Below are positions 1 to 7,633 of a stretch of 64,000 nucleotides of DNA, piece after piece. The notes beneath the pieces are model-generated. The model saw nothing but the letters and a program-made list of their open reading frames with translations, searched no databases and was not told where the DNA came from. Source of the DNA: Alloscardovia theropitheci. GTDB taxonomy: Bacteria; Actinomycetota; Actinomycetes; Actinomycetales; Bifidobacteriaceae. Location of the stretch: the NCBI RefSeq assembly GCF_004332295.1, contig NZ_RXLP01000001.1, positions 1-64,000 on the forward strand, in the 5' to 3' direction. Position 1 is the first letter of the stretch; every line of letters begins with the position of its first letter. The position numbers and the translations under genes are program-made.

Positions 1-1
1 G

Positions 2-592
2 GGTAAGAAGGGTCGTTTGGATCATGATGTGATGATGGGTAACCATAAGATGTATGAGAAGAATAGGAGTAGGTATTCGAAGATTGGTCGTAAGTATGCT
101 GAGGAGTTTAAGAAGCGGACGGATGTAGATTTTACTACTATTCGTTACGCACGTACTGCTGCTGGAAAGATGGACTGGTCGGAAGTAGGCAAGGCGGCGA
201 AACGTGGGTTTAAGGATGGTCTTAATATTGCTAGTGATTTTAAGGGGTATAAGAATGCGAGTTGGTTAACTAAGAGTGGTAAAGCCCTGGGTGCTGCGGG
301 TACTGTTTTGAGTGCGGTTAGTAATATTAAGTCTGATTTTATAGATGATACTAAGTCAAGCACAGCTGAAAAAACCAAAAACTTCGTCGTAGACACTGCT
401 GTTGATGTTGGATCGGGCGCTGCCGCAGGAGCAATAGGAGCAGCGATAGGAACCGCGGTAGGAGGACCAGCCGGTACCTTAATCGGATACGGAGTCGGAA
501 TAGGAATTAGTTGGGCGATGAATTTGGATATCGGTGGTAAATCTTCCACCGGTTGGATGAAGTCTGGTTTGAAGGGAGTGTTTCACTTCTAA
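2..592 (+). CDS. C-terminal part of a large polymorphic-toxin-like protein with a glycine-zipper tail (5' end outside window)
   Basis: The reading frame is open to the left edge, so this is the end of a longer gene. A TTG at 17 and later ATGs are probably internal codons. The visible ~196 residues begin with a Lys/Arg-rich helical stretch. They end with alternating small residues (GAAAGAIGAAIGTAVGGPAG), a glycine-zipper hydrophobic segment typical of pore-forming or membrane-inserting toxin tails and of LXG/WXG-type secreted toxins. The next gene starts on the last base of the stop codon (TAATG) and encodes a six-helix membrane protein, the arrangement expected for a toxin with its immunity protein. 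No catalytic motif is visible. Alternatives are a bacteriocin-like or structural secreted protein. Family membership and pore formation are inference; the truncated frame and the Gly/Ala segment are seen directly. Confidence 0.6.
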   Translation, partial: GKKGRLDHDVMMGNHKMYEKNRSRYSKIGRKYAEEFKKRTDVDFTTIRYARTAAGKMDWSEVGKAAKRGFKDGLNIASDFKGYKNASWLTKSGKALGAAGTVLSAVSNIKSDFIDDTKSSTAEKTKNFVVDTAVDVGSGAAAGAIGAAIGTAVGGPAGTLIGYGVGIGISWAMNLDIGGKSSTGWMKSGLKGVFHF

Positions 593-1308
593 TGGATAAA
601 AAAAAGAAGAACAAGAACATATCACACGAGAGTGATGATGAGTTTGTGGAGAGATTCCATTTTCCTATTCCTGAGTATGCACAAGATCCTAGCATGCTGA
701 GAATTTCTTGGGCTTGTGTTTTCCTATGGGGACTTCTCTCACTAATATGTATAGCATTATTGAACTGGGTGCCAGTTTATTCGCAAATATGTATTGGCTG
801 TGTTGTGTATTCATGTGTGTGCTGGCTACTCTCGCATATTCGTTCTTTTGTGGAAAAGTTTCAATCTTTATGTCTGATTCTTACGGGTACCATATGGGTA
901 TTAATTATTGAGGCTTTAATGGTAATTTGTTGTTTGATTACTTTTAGCGAAGGCAATCACGCTATACTTGACCCCTACCAGGATACGTTGTTTATGGTTG
1001 TATGGAATGTTTTTGCAATAGCGATGGGGTGTGTGTACACGTATTTTTATATTTACCGTGATAAGCATATAAAGTGGCTTGAGAAGTTGCAAGAGTATGA
1101 TACTTCGGCGCTACTGAACTTTGGTTTGGTGTTTTTTGTTGTTGCTGTTAGCCCAATAGTTATATCGTTGATGAGTGCAGGTATCCAACATGTTTTTGCT
1201 GTTATGCTCACAGTTGTTATTATCGGTATCCTCCCCGCCATGATTGTGGACGCAATTTACGGTGCCATCTGGGTGAGAAAACATCCGTATAAGTTTGATG
1301 ATGACTGA
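592..1308 (+). CDS. Six-helix membrane protein, probable immunity partner of the preceding toxin tail
   Basis: The protein has 238 residues. The ATG overlaps the upstream stop by one base, so translation is probably coupled. The frame extends upstream to 553, but the coupled ATG at 592 is preferred. A Lys-rich cytoplasmic N terminus (MDKKKKNKN) precedes about six hydrophobic segments, near residues 38-58, 62-82, 94-117, 132-154, 174-195 and 199-224. It ends in a short acidic tail (FDDD). I recognise no named family. Small or mid-size multi-pass proteins directly downstream of glycine-zipper toxins usually protect the producing cell's membrane, which is the basis for the call. An unrelated membrane protein is possible. 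Confidence 0.5.
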   Translation: MDKKKKNKNISHESDDEFVERFHFPIPEYAQDPSMLRISWACVFLWGLLSLICIALLNWVPVYSQICIGCVVYSCVCWLLSHIRSFVEKFQSLCLILTGTIWVLIIEALMVICCLITFSEGNHAILDPYQDTLFMVVWNVFAIAMGCVYTYFYIYRDKHIKWLEKLQEYDTSALLNFGLVFFVVAVSPIVISLMSAGIQHVFAVMLTVVIIGILPAMIVDAIYGAIWVRKHPYKFDDD

Positions 1309-1451
1309 TGAGCGAATTCAAACAAAAATATTGGTGTTGTAAGCTAATTGATTACTTCGCTATAGGAATTTCTCTGTTTTATTCGGATGTTCTGCTTCCT
1401 ACGAAAATTCCACGTCTATACACAATAGGGGAATATATCGGCATTCGTTGA
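1308..1451 (+). CDS. Small coupled ORF (47 residues), unknown
   Basis: The ATG overlaps the stop codon of the preceding membrane protein (TGATG), repeating the coupling seen one gene earlier. The product begins MSEFKQKYWCCK and has one moderately hydrophobic stretch (YFAIGISLFYSDVLL) before a basic end. It could be a small membrane peptide, a second immunity protein, or the truncated start of a decayed gene. No ribosome binding site other than coupling is visible. The remaining bases up to 1584 hold no recognisable gene. Confidence 0.3.
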   Translation: MSEFKQKYWCCKLIDYFAIGISLFYSDVLLPTKIPRLYTIGEYIGIR

Positions 1452-1584
1452 ATCACGGTAGAACTGAACTTCAAAGGACAATAATGCAAATATTAGGTGT
1501 ACTCTTGTATACATATAAGAAGAACTGCGTAATGAGTTCATAATTATATAAAAGATAACGATATGAAGGAGTTGAAAGATTACA

Positions 1585-3351
1585 ATGGTTTCAAGTCCAA
1601 TTATTTACTCTGGCCCATATGATTCTATTGATGATGGTCATTTAGTAGTTATACCGCAAGAGAAGAAACCATTTATCCTCAACTATCCGACTGTTTATAT
1701 AATTCATCATACTGATGGAAAGAATTATGTAGTTTATGTGGGCGAGACAAGCGATATTCGCCGAAGAACAGAAGAGCATTTAAACTCTGACCCGAGGTAT
1801 CGAGACGATTGGGACGAACTAGCTCAGGCTGATGATGCTGAGATGTATGTGATTGGGCATGACCATTTTAATAAATCCCTGACCCTTGATATCGAAAATA
1901 AATTTATACATTATCTATCGAGTGTAGAAAATGTTTCTGTCAATAATCGTCGGTTTAATGATCAGAATGAATATTATACTTCAGATTTACTAGAACCGAT
2001 TTTTTCTAAGACTTGGAACAAGCTTCATACTCTGAATAAAAATATTTTTCCTGCCAAGACTAGGGTTGAAGATTCCGCAATATTTAAAGCATCCCCATTT
2101 CATAAATTGACTGAAGAACAAGTTCGCGCGAAGAACCTCATCCTTGACCGTGTGGCCGATTCATTGACTAAAGAAAGAACAGGGCAACTTATTTTGGTTA
2201 ATGGGGAAGCGGGATCTGGGAAAACTGTGCTTATGAGTACACTCTTTTATGAACTATTTGAAGAAAGTAAGGAAGAAGATTCGAATTTAAGCGGTGTAAA
2301 AGTTCATTTGCTTGTTAATCATAAGGAGCAAATAACTGTATATGAGGAGATTGCCAGAAAACTTGGTATATATGGTAAGAATAAAGAGGGAAACAAGATT
2401 GAGCTTGTGTCAAAGCCGACAAGTTTCATCAACAGCCACGATCCGGATATTCCAGAAGAAATTGCTGACGTTGTAATAGTTGATGAAGCGCACTTACTTC
2501 TTACTCAGGGAAGGCAATCGTATCGGGGGAAGAATCAGCTTGAAGATTTACTTAAACGAGCGAAAATTGTTGTAGCAGTTTTTGACGAGAAACAGATTCT
2601 CACGACAGAGGAATACTGGGAAAAAGATGCACTAGACCGGTATATTGATTTGGCTAAATCCCATCACAATTACATAACGCTCTCACAGCAAATGCGCATT
2701 AACTCTGATCGCGAAACAATTGCCTGGATTCGAAATGTGATTGATAATCAAAGGCTCGATAAGATTCCCAATGATTCGCACGATTACGAAATTAAAGTTT
2801 TTGATACGCCTGCTGCCATGTACGATGCAATTAAAAACAAGAATGATTCGATCGACCAAGGACTTTCGCGTATGGTTGCTACATTCGACTGGGAATATAA
2901 GGCCAAACGCAAAGATGGCGTCTATAGTTATGTAACAATTGGTGATTGGACAATGCCGTGGAATTTGCAACTGCCGAAAGTCAATGATAGAAGCATGGAT
3001 TATCATGCATTATCGTGGGCTGAGCAGCCGCAGACAATTGATGAAGTTGGATCTACCTTTACTATTCAAGGCTTTGACCTCAATTATGTGGGAGTTATCA
3101 TCGGTCCTTCTGTCGTCTACCGAAATGGGAGAATCCAGTTCCGTCCAGAGTATAGTAAAAATGATAAGGCGACTCGAAATCGCACGCTCAGCGATGGTTC
3201 GAAGAAGAAATTTGGCGAAGAATTACTGAAGAACGAGCTCAATGTTTTGCTTACACGTGGAGTAAAAGGTCTGTACCTTTATGCAGTTGATGAGCAATTA
3301 CAGCAAGAACTATTAAGACTTTATAAGGAGAAAATGAATGACAAACGATAA
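1585..3351 (+). CDS. GIY-YIG nuclease-like domain fused to DUF2075 P-loop ATPase/helicase-like protein
   Basis: The protein has 588 residues. Residues ~36-110 resemble a GIY-YIG module: VYII near 37-40, then YVGETSDIRRR at 51-61 and a Glu at 104 in DIENKFIHYL that could be the metal-binding acid. The second part is a DUF2075 (Schlafen-like group of P-loop NTPases): Walker A GEAGSGKT 207-214, Walker B VVIVDEAH 296-303, QQMR 368-371, the family motif GSTFTIQGFDLNYVGVIIGP 489-508, and a C-terminal NVLLTRGVKGLYLY at 553-566. DUF2075 proteins are predicted DNA/RNA translocases or helicases. The next gene, a MazG-like pyrophosphatase, overlaps it by 14 bases, so the two are one transcription unit. 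An AAGGAG lies ~13 bases before the ATG, slightly long. The function as a defence effector is inference. Confidence 0.85.
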   Translation: MVSSPIIYSGPYDSIDDGHLVVIPQEKKPFILNYPTVYIIHHTDGKNYVVYVGETSDIRRRTEEHLNSDPRYRDDWDELAQADDAEMYVIGHDHFNKSLTLDIENKFIHYLSSVENVSVNNRRFNDQNEYYTSDLLEPIFSKTWNKLHTLNKNIFPAKTRVEDSAIFKASPFHKLTEEQVRAKNLILDRVADSLTKERTGQLILVNGEAGSGKTVLMSTLFYELFEESKEEDSNLSGVKVHLLVNHKEQITVYEEIARKLGIYGKNKEGNKIELVSKPTSFINSHDPDIPEEIADVVIVDEAHLLLTQGRQSYRGKNQLEDLLKRAKIVVAVFDEKQILTTEEYWEKDALDRYIDLAKSHHNYITLSQQMRINSDRETIAWIRNVIDNQRLDKIPNDSHDYEIKVFDTPAAMYDAIKNKNDSIDQGLSRMVATFDWEYKAKRKDGVYSYVTIGDWTMPWNLQLPKVNDRSMDYHALSWAEQPQTIDEVGSTFTIQGFDLNYVGVIIGPSVVYRNGRIQFRPEYSKNDKATRNRTLSDGSKKKFGEELLKNELNVLLTRGVKGLYLYAVDEQLQQELLRLYKEKMNDKR

Positions 3352-3643
3352 TAACCCAAGCATGCAGCGTATCAATGACTTCCACGATGCTCATCATTGG
3401 AGACAGTACCATAATGCAAAAGATTTAGCTTTGTCGATTTCGATTGAATCTGCTGAATTGCTAGAGCTCTTCCAATGGAAAGATTCGCATGACGTTGAAG
3501 AACGTGACCGTGAACGTCTCGAGGAGGAGCTTGCTGACGTACTCATTTATGCCTATACGCTGGCTGACAAACTTAATATGGATATCGACGACATTATAGA
3601 AAAGAAACTGAAGAAGAATTTGGTGAAATATCCTGTCGCGTGA
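3338..3643 (+). CDS. MazG-like nucleotide pyrophosphohydrolase
   Basis: The protein has 101 residues, the size of single-domain MazG-like (iMazG, all-alpha NTP-PPase) enzymes. The metal-binding signature is present: ExxE at 37-40 within SIESAELLELFQW, and ExxD at 64-67 within EEELADVL. Such enzymes hydrolyse (d)NTPs to NMP and pyrophosphate. The gene has a good AAGGAG seven bases before its ATG, and it overlaps the end of the DUF2075 gene. The tight overlap suggests a shared role, for example altering nucleotide pools during phage infection. House-cleaning of damaged nucleotides is the conservative alternative. Confidence 0.85.
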   Translation: MTNDNNPSMQRINDFHDAHHWRQYHNAKDLALSISIESAELLELFQWKDSHDVEERDRERLEEELADVLIYAYTLADKLNMDIDDIIEKKLKKNLVKYPVA

Positions 3644-3761
3644 CGTGGATCGTTGTGCAGGAATATGCGCGGATACGTCTAAATACACAAGTAAGTAGAC
3701 ATCTATAGTATGATTAATTTATACCACGTATAGTCTCAAATTTCTCAGTGAGGAGTGAATA

Positions 3762-4598
3762 ATGGGTTTCGACATGAGTTACCATATCGTTGGCGTTGAC
3801 CAGATGGATAAATGGTTCTTCTTACCGATGTATGCGCTTATTAATGGTGATGATTCTCTGATGAAATCTGTGAGTGCATCGCAAGGAGATGATTTCTTCT
3901 CAGAGAAATACGAAGATGTCATGCGTGAAATAGCTCAACAGAATACTCCAATTAATAAAGTTAATACTGAAGACGTACTGTATGGTCTAGCTGTCACAAC
4001 TGGATTCTTTTCGAGATACCACTATATCCGCGGTGGGATATTCTCAGATCTAGTTATCCAACATCCTGATATGAAGCGCTACATTACACTGTGGAGCGAG
4101 ATAATTCCTACGTGGCTTCCAGCGCCTGAAACAGATTTATTAGACGGAAATTACGCTACAGGAGTTTATATAGGTCCAAGTCAGGTCAAGCAGTTGCTTC
4201 AGGACTGTCAATCAGATACTTCGATTCGTTCTATCATCCACGATGATTTTGGAAATGATAATTTTAATATTTTCCTTACTGCGCTTCAAGAAGCGGCGGA
4301 GCGTGAGAGTGGCCTGATAGAAGCTGCTGAGGTCATCGAGCCAAATCCATTCGATTTAAATAGTTCGGTGTGCTATAGCGATATCCGTTTCTGTGATCCT
4401 CAGGGAGCAATTATTTATCAAAATGTGGCAATGGAACAGATTTCCCACATAAAAGGGTTGCAGTCACAGGATGGTCAAGCAGATAATTCTACGGAATCGA
4501 GTACGACTAAATCGAGTATGGCGGATGCAGATGGAACCGATACGGGCAAGAAGCAAGGGTTTATCTCAAAACTTTTTACACGTATTCGTAAAAAGTAA
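3762..4598 (+). CDS. Hypothetical protein with disordered linker and basic C-terminal helix
   Basis: The protein has 278 residues and a good GAGGAG before the ATG. I do not recognise the family. The N terminus reads MGFDMSYHIVGVDQMDKWFF, a start reminiscent of small DUFs that describe 'protein of unknown function, YpkK/DUF1877-like', but this resemblance is too weak to assign. The body (to ~residue 225) is mixed alpha/beta and acidic. It is followed by a Ser/Thr/Asp-rich linker and a strongly basic, amphipathic end (KKQGFISKLFTRIRKK) that could bind membrane or nucleic acid. It stands alone between the DUF2075-MazG pair and a DUF1349 gene, with its own ~118-base upstream gap. Confidence 0.7.
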   Translation: MGFDMSYHIVGVDQMDKWFFLPMYALINGDDSLMKSVSASQGDDFFSEKYEDVMREIAQQNTPINKVNTEDVLYGLAVTTGFFSRYHYIRGGIFSDLVIQHPDMKRYITLWSEIIPTWLPAPETDLLDGNYATGVYIGPSQVKQLLQDCQSDTSIRSIIHDDFGNDNFNIFLTALQEAAERESGLIEAAEVIEPNPFDLNSSVCYSDIRFCDPQGAIIYQNVAMEQISHIKGLQSQDGQADNSTESSTTKSSMADADGTDTGKKQGFISKLFTRIRKK

Positions 4599-4675
4599 GG
4601 AATAAGCGAATACCTAAAATGAAGTATTATATATACCGTTAGTAATTAGAAAATTAGTGAGATGAGGATCTTGCA

Positions 4676-5278
4676 ATGAACGAACTCACATGGATACGAG
4701 AACCGAAAGACTACGTCATTGACGAAGACCATATCGAAATTACTACCGAACCACGTACCGATTTATGGCAAAACACATATTATCATTTTCAAAATGATAA
4801 CGCACCTGTGCTTCAGATGGATACGGATGAAAAGTATTTCTCCTTTGTCGTAAAGACTGATTTTTCGCAGAGTCATCATCGCTTTGACCAGTGCGGAATT
4901 GTGATGTACTTGGATTCGAAGAATTGGCTTAAAGCATCTGTCGAATATGAAAATGAGCAATTCCAGCATTTAGGCTCCGTTGTAACAAACCACGGATACT
5001 CGGACTGGTCTACGACAGAAATCCCCGCGGACATAAAGACTATGTGGTATCGCTTAAGCAGACGCGAGGATGATTACCGTATTGAATGCTCCTATGATGG
5101 AAAGAATTTCTCGCAAATGCGCATTTGTCACATGTGGGAAGGAGCTGGTCCTATACGTTTCGGCGTTTACGCATGTAGTCCTGAAGACTCTAGCTTTACA
5201 GCAACCTTTACTCATATGGAACTTACAGAGTGTGCGTGGCTTGCTCATGATGGACAGCAGCCTGATGATGAAGAGTAG
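4676..5278 (+). CDS. DUF1349 domain protein (concanavalin-like fold)
   Basis: The protein has 200 residues, the usual length. The pattern FSFVVKTDFSQSHHRFDQCG, then GIVMYLDSKNWLKASVEYE, then WYRLSRREDDYRIECSYDG and a closing IRFGVYACSPE is that of DUF1349 (yeast 'regulation of enolase 1' group), a jelly-roll concanavalin-like domain with possible carbohydrate binding. There is no signal peptide, so it is cytoplasmic. It is preceded by GAGATGAGGATC before the ATG. The gene is followed 20 bases later by a DUF218 gene that appears to have its own promoter. The biological role of the family is unknown. Confidence 0.8.
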   Translation: MNELTWIREPKDYVIDEDHIEITTEPRTDLWQNTYYHFQNDNAPVLQMDTDEKYFSFVVKTDFSQSHHRFDQCGIVMYLDSKNWLKASVEYENEQFQHLGSVVTNHGYSDWSTTEIPADIKTMWYRLSRREDDYRIECSYDGKNFSQMRICHMWEGAGPIRFGVYACSPEDSSFTATFTHMELTECAWLAHDGQQPDDEE

Positions 5279-5286
5279 TAAGCTGA

Positions 5287-5292
5287 TATACT
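5287..5292 (+). promoter_or_regulatory. Candidate -10 element of a leaderless mRNA
   Basis: TATACT lies six bases before the ATG at 5299, with no Shine-Dalgarno between. The paralogous gene at 9774 has the same TATACT at the same distance. This fits transcription starting at or next to the start codon, which is common in Actinomycetota. Confidence 0.45.
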
Positions 5293-5298
5293 TACCCT

Positions 5299-6342
5299 AT
5301 GATTTCAGGCGATATCGTTTTATACATCATCACAATAATAAGCGTGGCTTCACTCGTATACTCCATGTGGAGAGACAATCGCAGCTTGTGGAATCCACCG
5401 CTTCTTATTATTGCTGTATTCTTCGTGTACTGGACTAGCACGTATCTTATTTATTCTGCTGGCTATGGCCTTGCATCTGGAGTTCTTCTAGCTATTGGGC
5501 TTTTCGCGTTTCCACTTGCATCATTTTTCGGATCATTTTTCCTTGTCTACAATGGGATTATTTTGCTTCGCCGTGAAGGATTCTCTCTAACGAATCTCTT
5601 ATCATTATGCGTAGGTATTTTCTTATTCATTTTCTTCTCATTTACCTATATTCGGATTTCTGTTCAGTCGAATTTGTTCTTTGACTATCCAGTAATCAAT
5701 ATCGCATTTCTCTATATTTTTTCTACCTTCTTTATCTTTGGTACGGTTTTTGTAGCTTTTCTTCTGTACTCGATGCTTTATGCATTCATACCAAAGAGAA
5801 AGAAGTATGATTTCATTATTATTCATGGAGCGGGTTTAATTGACGGTGAACGCGTGACGCCATTGCTTAAAAAGCGTATTGATAAGGCTGTAGAAGCTTT
5901 TCATAAATCAAAAAACCCGGAAGTTATGCTTATTGCCAGTGGTGGGAGAGGCTCGGATGAAAAGATTTCTGAAGCTCAAGCCATAGTTAATTATGTCATA
6001 GAGGAAACGGATATTCCTTGGGATCGAATCATTCTAGAAGATAAGTCGACGACAACTTACGAGAATCTTCTGTATTCGAAAAAGATTGGCGAGGAGCTCA
6101 TAGATAATCCTCGATTCCTGTTCGTGACAAATAATTATCACGTTTTTCGTACAAGTACATATGCGAGGCGTCTTGGTATGTGTGGAGACGGCTTGGGGTG
6201 CTCTACCGCCAGATACTATATCCCGTCTGCTTTCATCAGGGAATTTTTTGCGATATGTGTGCGGTATAAATGGTTTTTCATTGTGGCATATGGGCTGCTC
6301 ACATTGCTCATCATTACACTCTATGCTGGGCTATTTTCATAG
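5299..6342 (+). CDS. YdcF/SanA-like DUF218 membrane protein (copy 1)
   Basis: The protein has 347 residues. The N-terminal half has about five hydrophobic segments and a conserved WRDNRSLWNPPLL stretch. The C-terminal half is a DUF218 domain: YDFIIIHGAGLIDGERVTPLL, IASGGRGSDEKISEAQAI, DKSTTTYENLLYS and FVTNNYHVFRT. A final hydrophobic helix closes the protein. DUF218 proteins (SanA, ElyC, YdcF) act in envelope biogenesis, possibly on lipid-linked sugars; the exact reaction is unknown. A close paralogue lies at 9774-10805. The ATG has no ribosome binding site but has a -10-like TATACT six bases upstream. Confidence 0.9.
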   Translation: MISGDIVLYIITIISVASLVYSMWRDNRSLWNPPLLIIAVFFVYWTSTYLIYSAGYGLASGVLLAIGLFAFPLASFFGSFFLVYNGIILLRREGFSLTNLLSLCVGIFLFIFFSFTYIRISVQSNLFFDYPVINIAFLYIFSTFFIFGTVFVAFLLYSMLYAFIPKRKKYDFIIIHGAGLIDGERVTPLLKKRIDKAVEAFHKSKNPEVMLIASGGRGSDEKISEAQAIVNYVIEETDIPWDRIILEDKSTTTYENLLYSKKIGEELIDNPRFLFVTNNYHVFRTSTYARRLGMCGDGLGCSTARYYIPSAFIREFFAICVRYKWFFIVAYGLLTLLIITLYAGLFS

Positions 6343-6400
6343 AGATAGTGGCGTATAAGATATAGTTGCTTAAGAGTGTCATTAAGAATGTGAGGTAACA

Positions 6401-6727
6401 ATGAGTCTTACGGTAAATCTCTATTACACTGGTACCAACGGTAATGCGCGTAAGTTTGTCGAGGAGATGGAATCTCGTGGAATTGCTGATGCAATTCGCG
6501 CTGAAGATGGCAATGAACGCTACGATTATTTTATCGCGCACAATGATCCAGAAACAGTTCTTCTCATCGACCAGTGGCGAGATCAGGAAGCGATTGATGC
6601 TCATCATGCATCGCCAATGATGAATGAGCTAGCTGAGCTTCGTGAGAAATATGATCTTCATATGCGTGTAGAACGTTTTGTGCCAACTGATACGAATGAT
6701 CATGATAATACTTTTATCCGTCAGTAA
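6401..6727 (+). CDS. Antibiotic-biosynthesis-monooxygenase-type (ABM/YgiN) small protein
   Basis: The protein has 108 residues, matching single-domain ferredoxin-like ABM proteins. Typical elements are NLYYTGTNGNARKFVEEM, the central YDYFIAHNDPETVLLIDQW and the closing AIDAHHASPMMNELAEL with its paired His residues. Members are putative quinol monooxygenases or heme-degrading or stress proteins. Which one this is cannot be decided. GTGAGG lies about six bases before the ATG. It is a lone gene between the DUF218 and YetF-like genes. Confidence 0.8.
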   Translation: MSLTVNLYYTGTNGNARKFVEEMESRGIADAIRAEDGNERYDYFIAHNDPETVLLIDQWRDQEAIDAHHASPMMNELAELREKYDLHMRVERFVPTDTNDHDNTFIRQ

Positions 6728-6822
6728 TTATCAGTAGAATTTATGAAATCCCTCTGCGCTATAGCGTTTATAACGTCTGCCCAATAAATGTATAAACATC
6801 TAAATAGAAACGCATAAGGAAA

Positions 6823-7506
6823 ATGACAGGTCTCACACTTGTAGCAGTTAAACTCCTTGTAGGATTTATCGGCCTCGTAGCCGTTATCAATATTAGCGGT
6901 AAAGGAAATTTAGCTCCAAGATCAGCCACGGATGCAGTACAAAATTATGTACTCGGTGGAATTATCGGCGGTGTAATCTACAACGACGATATTGGTGTCA
7001 CTCAGCTGGTACTCATTCTCATTATCTGGCTTGGTCTTGTCGTGGCTTTCCGTGAACTCAAGAAGCATTCCATACCATTCAAGGAAATTATCGATGGTAA
7101 AGCTCTGACAATTGTCCGAGATGGACATATTAATATCAAAAATTGTAAACGTGCGAAACTTTCAGCGAGCGAATTGTCCTTTAAACTTCGCTCAGAAAAG
7201 ATCTACTCTGTTCTTGATGTAAAGCGTGTCATCCTTGAGCAAAATGGCGAATTCATTATCGTTAAAGAGGGCGAAGAAAAACCACGCTACCCACTTATCA
7301 CTGATGGACAAGTGCACGATGACATTCTTGACCTTATCGGACACGATCGAGTGTGGCTCAAAGGAATCATGCAAGACAATGGTTACCGCTACTTTAAAGA
7401 AGTATTCTTGTGTGAATACGATTCGGGGAATATGGTATTTGTGGGGTACAAAGAGAAGAAAGATAGTTTTAGACAACGACTTATTCGCAAACGCTCTAAG
7501 CAGTGA
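6823..7506 (+). CDS. DUF421/YetF-like membrane protein
   Basis: The protein has 227 residues, the YetF family length. Two or three N-terminal helices (VAVKLLVGFIGLVAVINISGKG, then LGGIIGGVIYND and LVLILIIWLGLVVAF) precede the cytoplasmic DUF421 domain. That domain has the characteristic GKALTIVRDGHIN and ELSFKLRSEKIYSVLDVKRVILEQNGEFIIV. In spore formers relatives are involved in membrane and spore properties, but the role in a non-sporulating actinobacterium is unknown. AAGGA sits close to the ATG. A strong bidirectional hairpin follows at 7545-7602. Confidence 0.85.
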   Translation: MTGLTLVAVKLLVGFIGLVAVINISGKGNLAPRSATDAVQNYVLGGIIGGVIYNDDIGVTQLVLILIIWLGLVVAFRELKKHSIPFKEIIDGKALTIVRDGHINIKNCKRAKLSASELSFKLRSEKIYSVLDVKRVILEQNGEFIIVKEGEEKPRYPLITDGQVHDDILDLIGHDRVWLKGIMQDNGYRYFKEVFLCEYDSGNMVFVGYKEKKDSFRQRLIRKRSKQ

Positions 7507-7544
7507 GAAGCAGTAAGAAGTCACGAGAGGTAAGAAATTACTTC

Positions 7545-7602
7545 AACGAAATAAGCGTGCTCTATCACAATCATACAGTGATGTGAGCACGCTTACTTCG
7601 TT
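7545..7602. terminator. Bidirectional terminator between convergent genes
   Basis: An 18-base arm (7545-7562) pairs with 7585-7602 with one A-C mismatch. The loop itself contains a small TCAC/GTGA stem. It lies between the YetF-like gene (+) and the amidohydrolase (-). Confidence 0.75.
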
Positions 7603-7633
7603 CGATAGGAGGATTGAATAATACAGTCAAAAT

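Noticed and set aside
145-549. 134-codon minus-strand frame opposite the left toxin tail
   Set aside because: Pro/Ala-rich mirror of the Gly/Ala zipper; no support as a gene.
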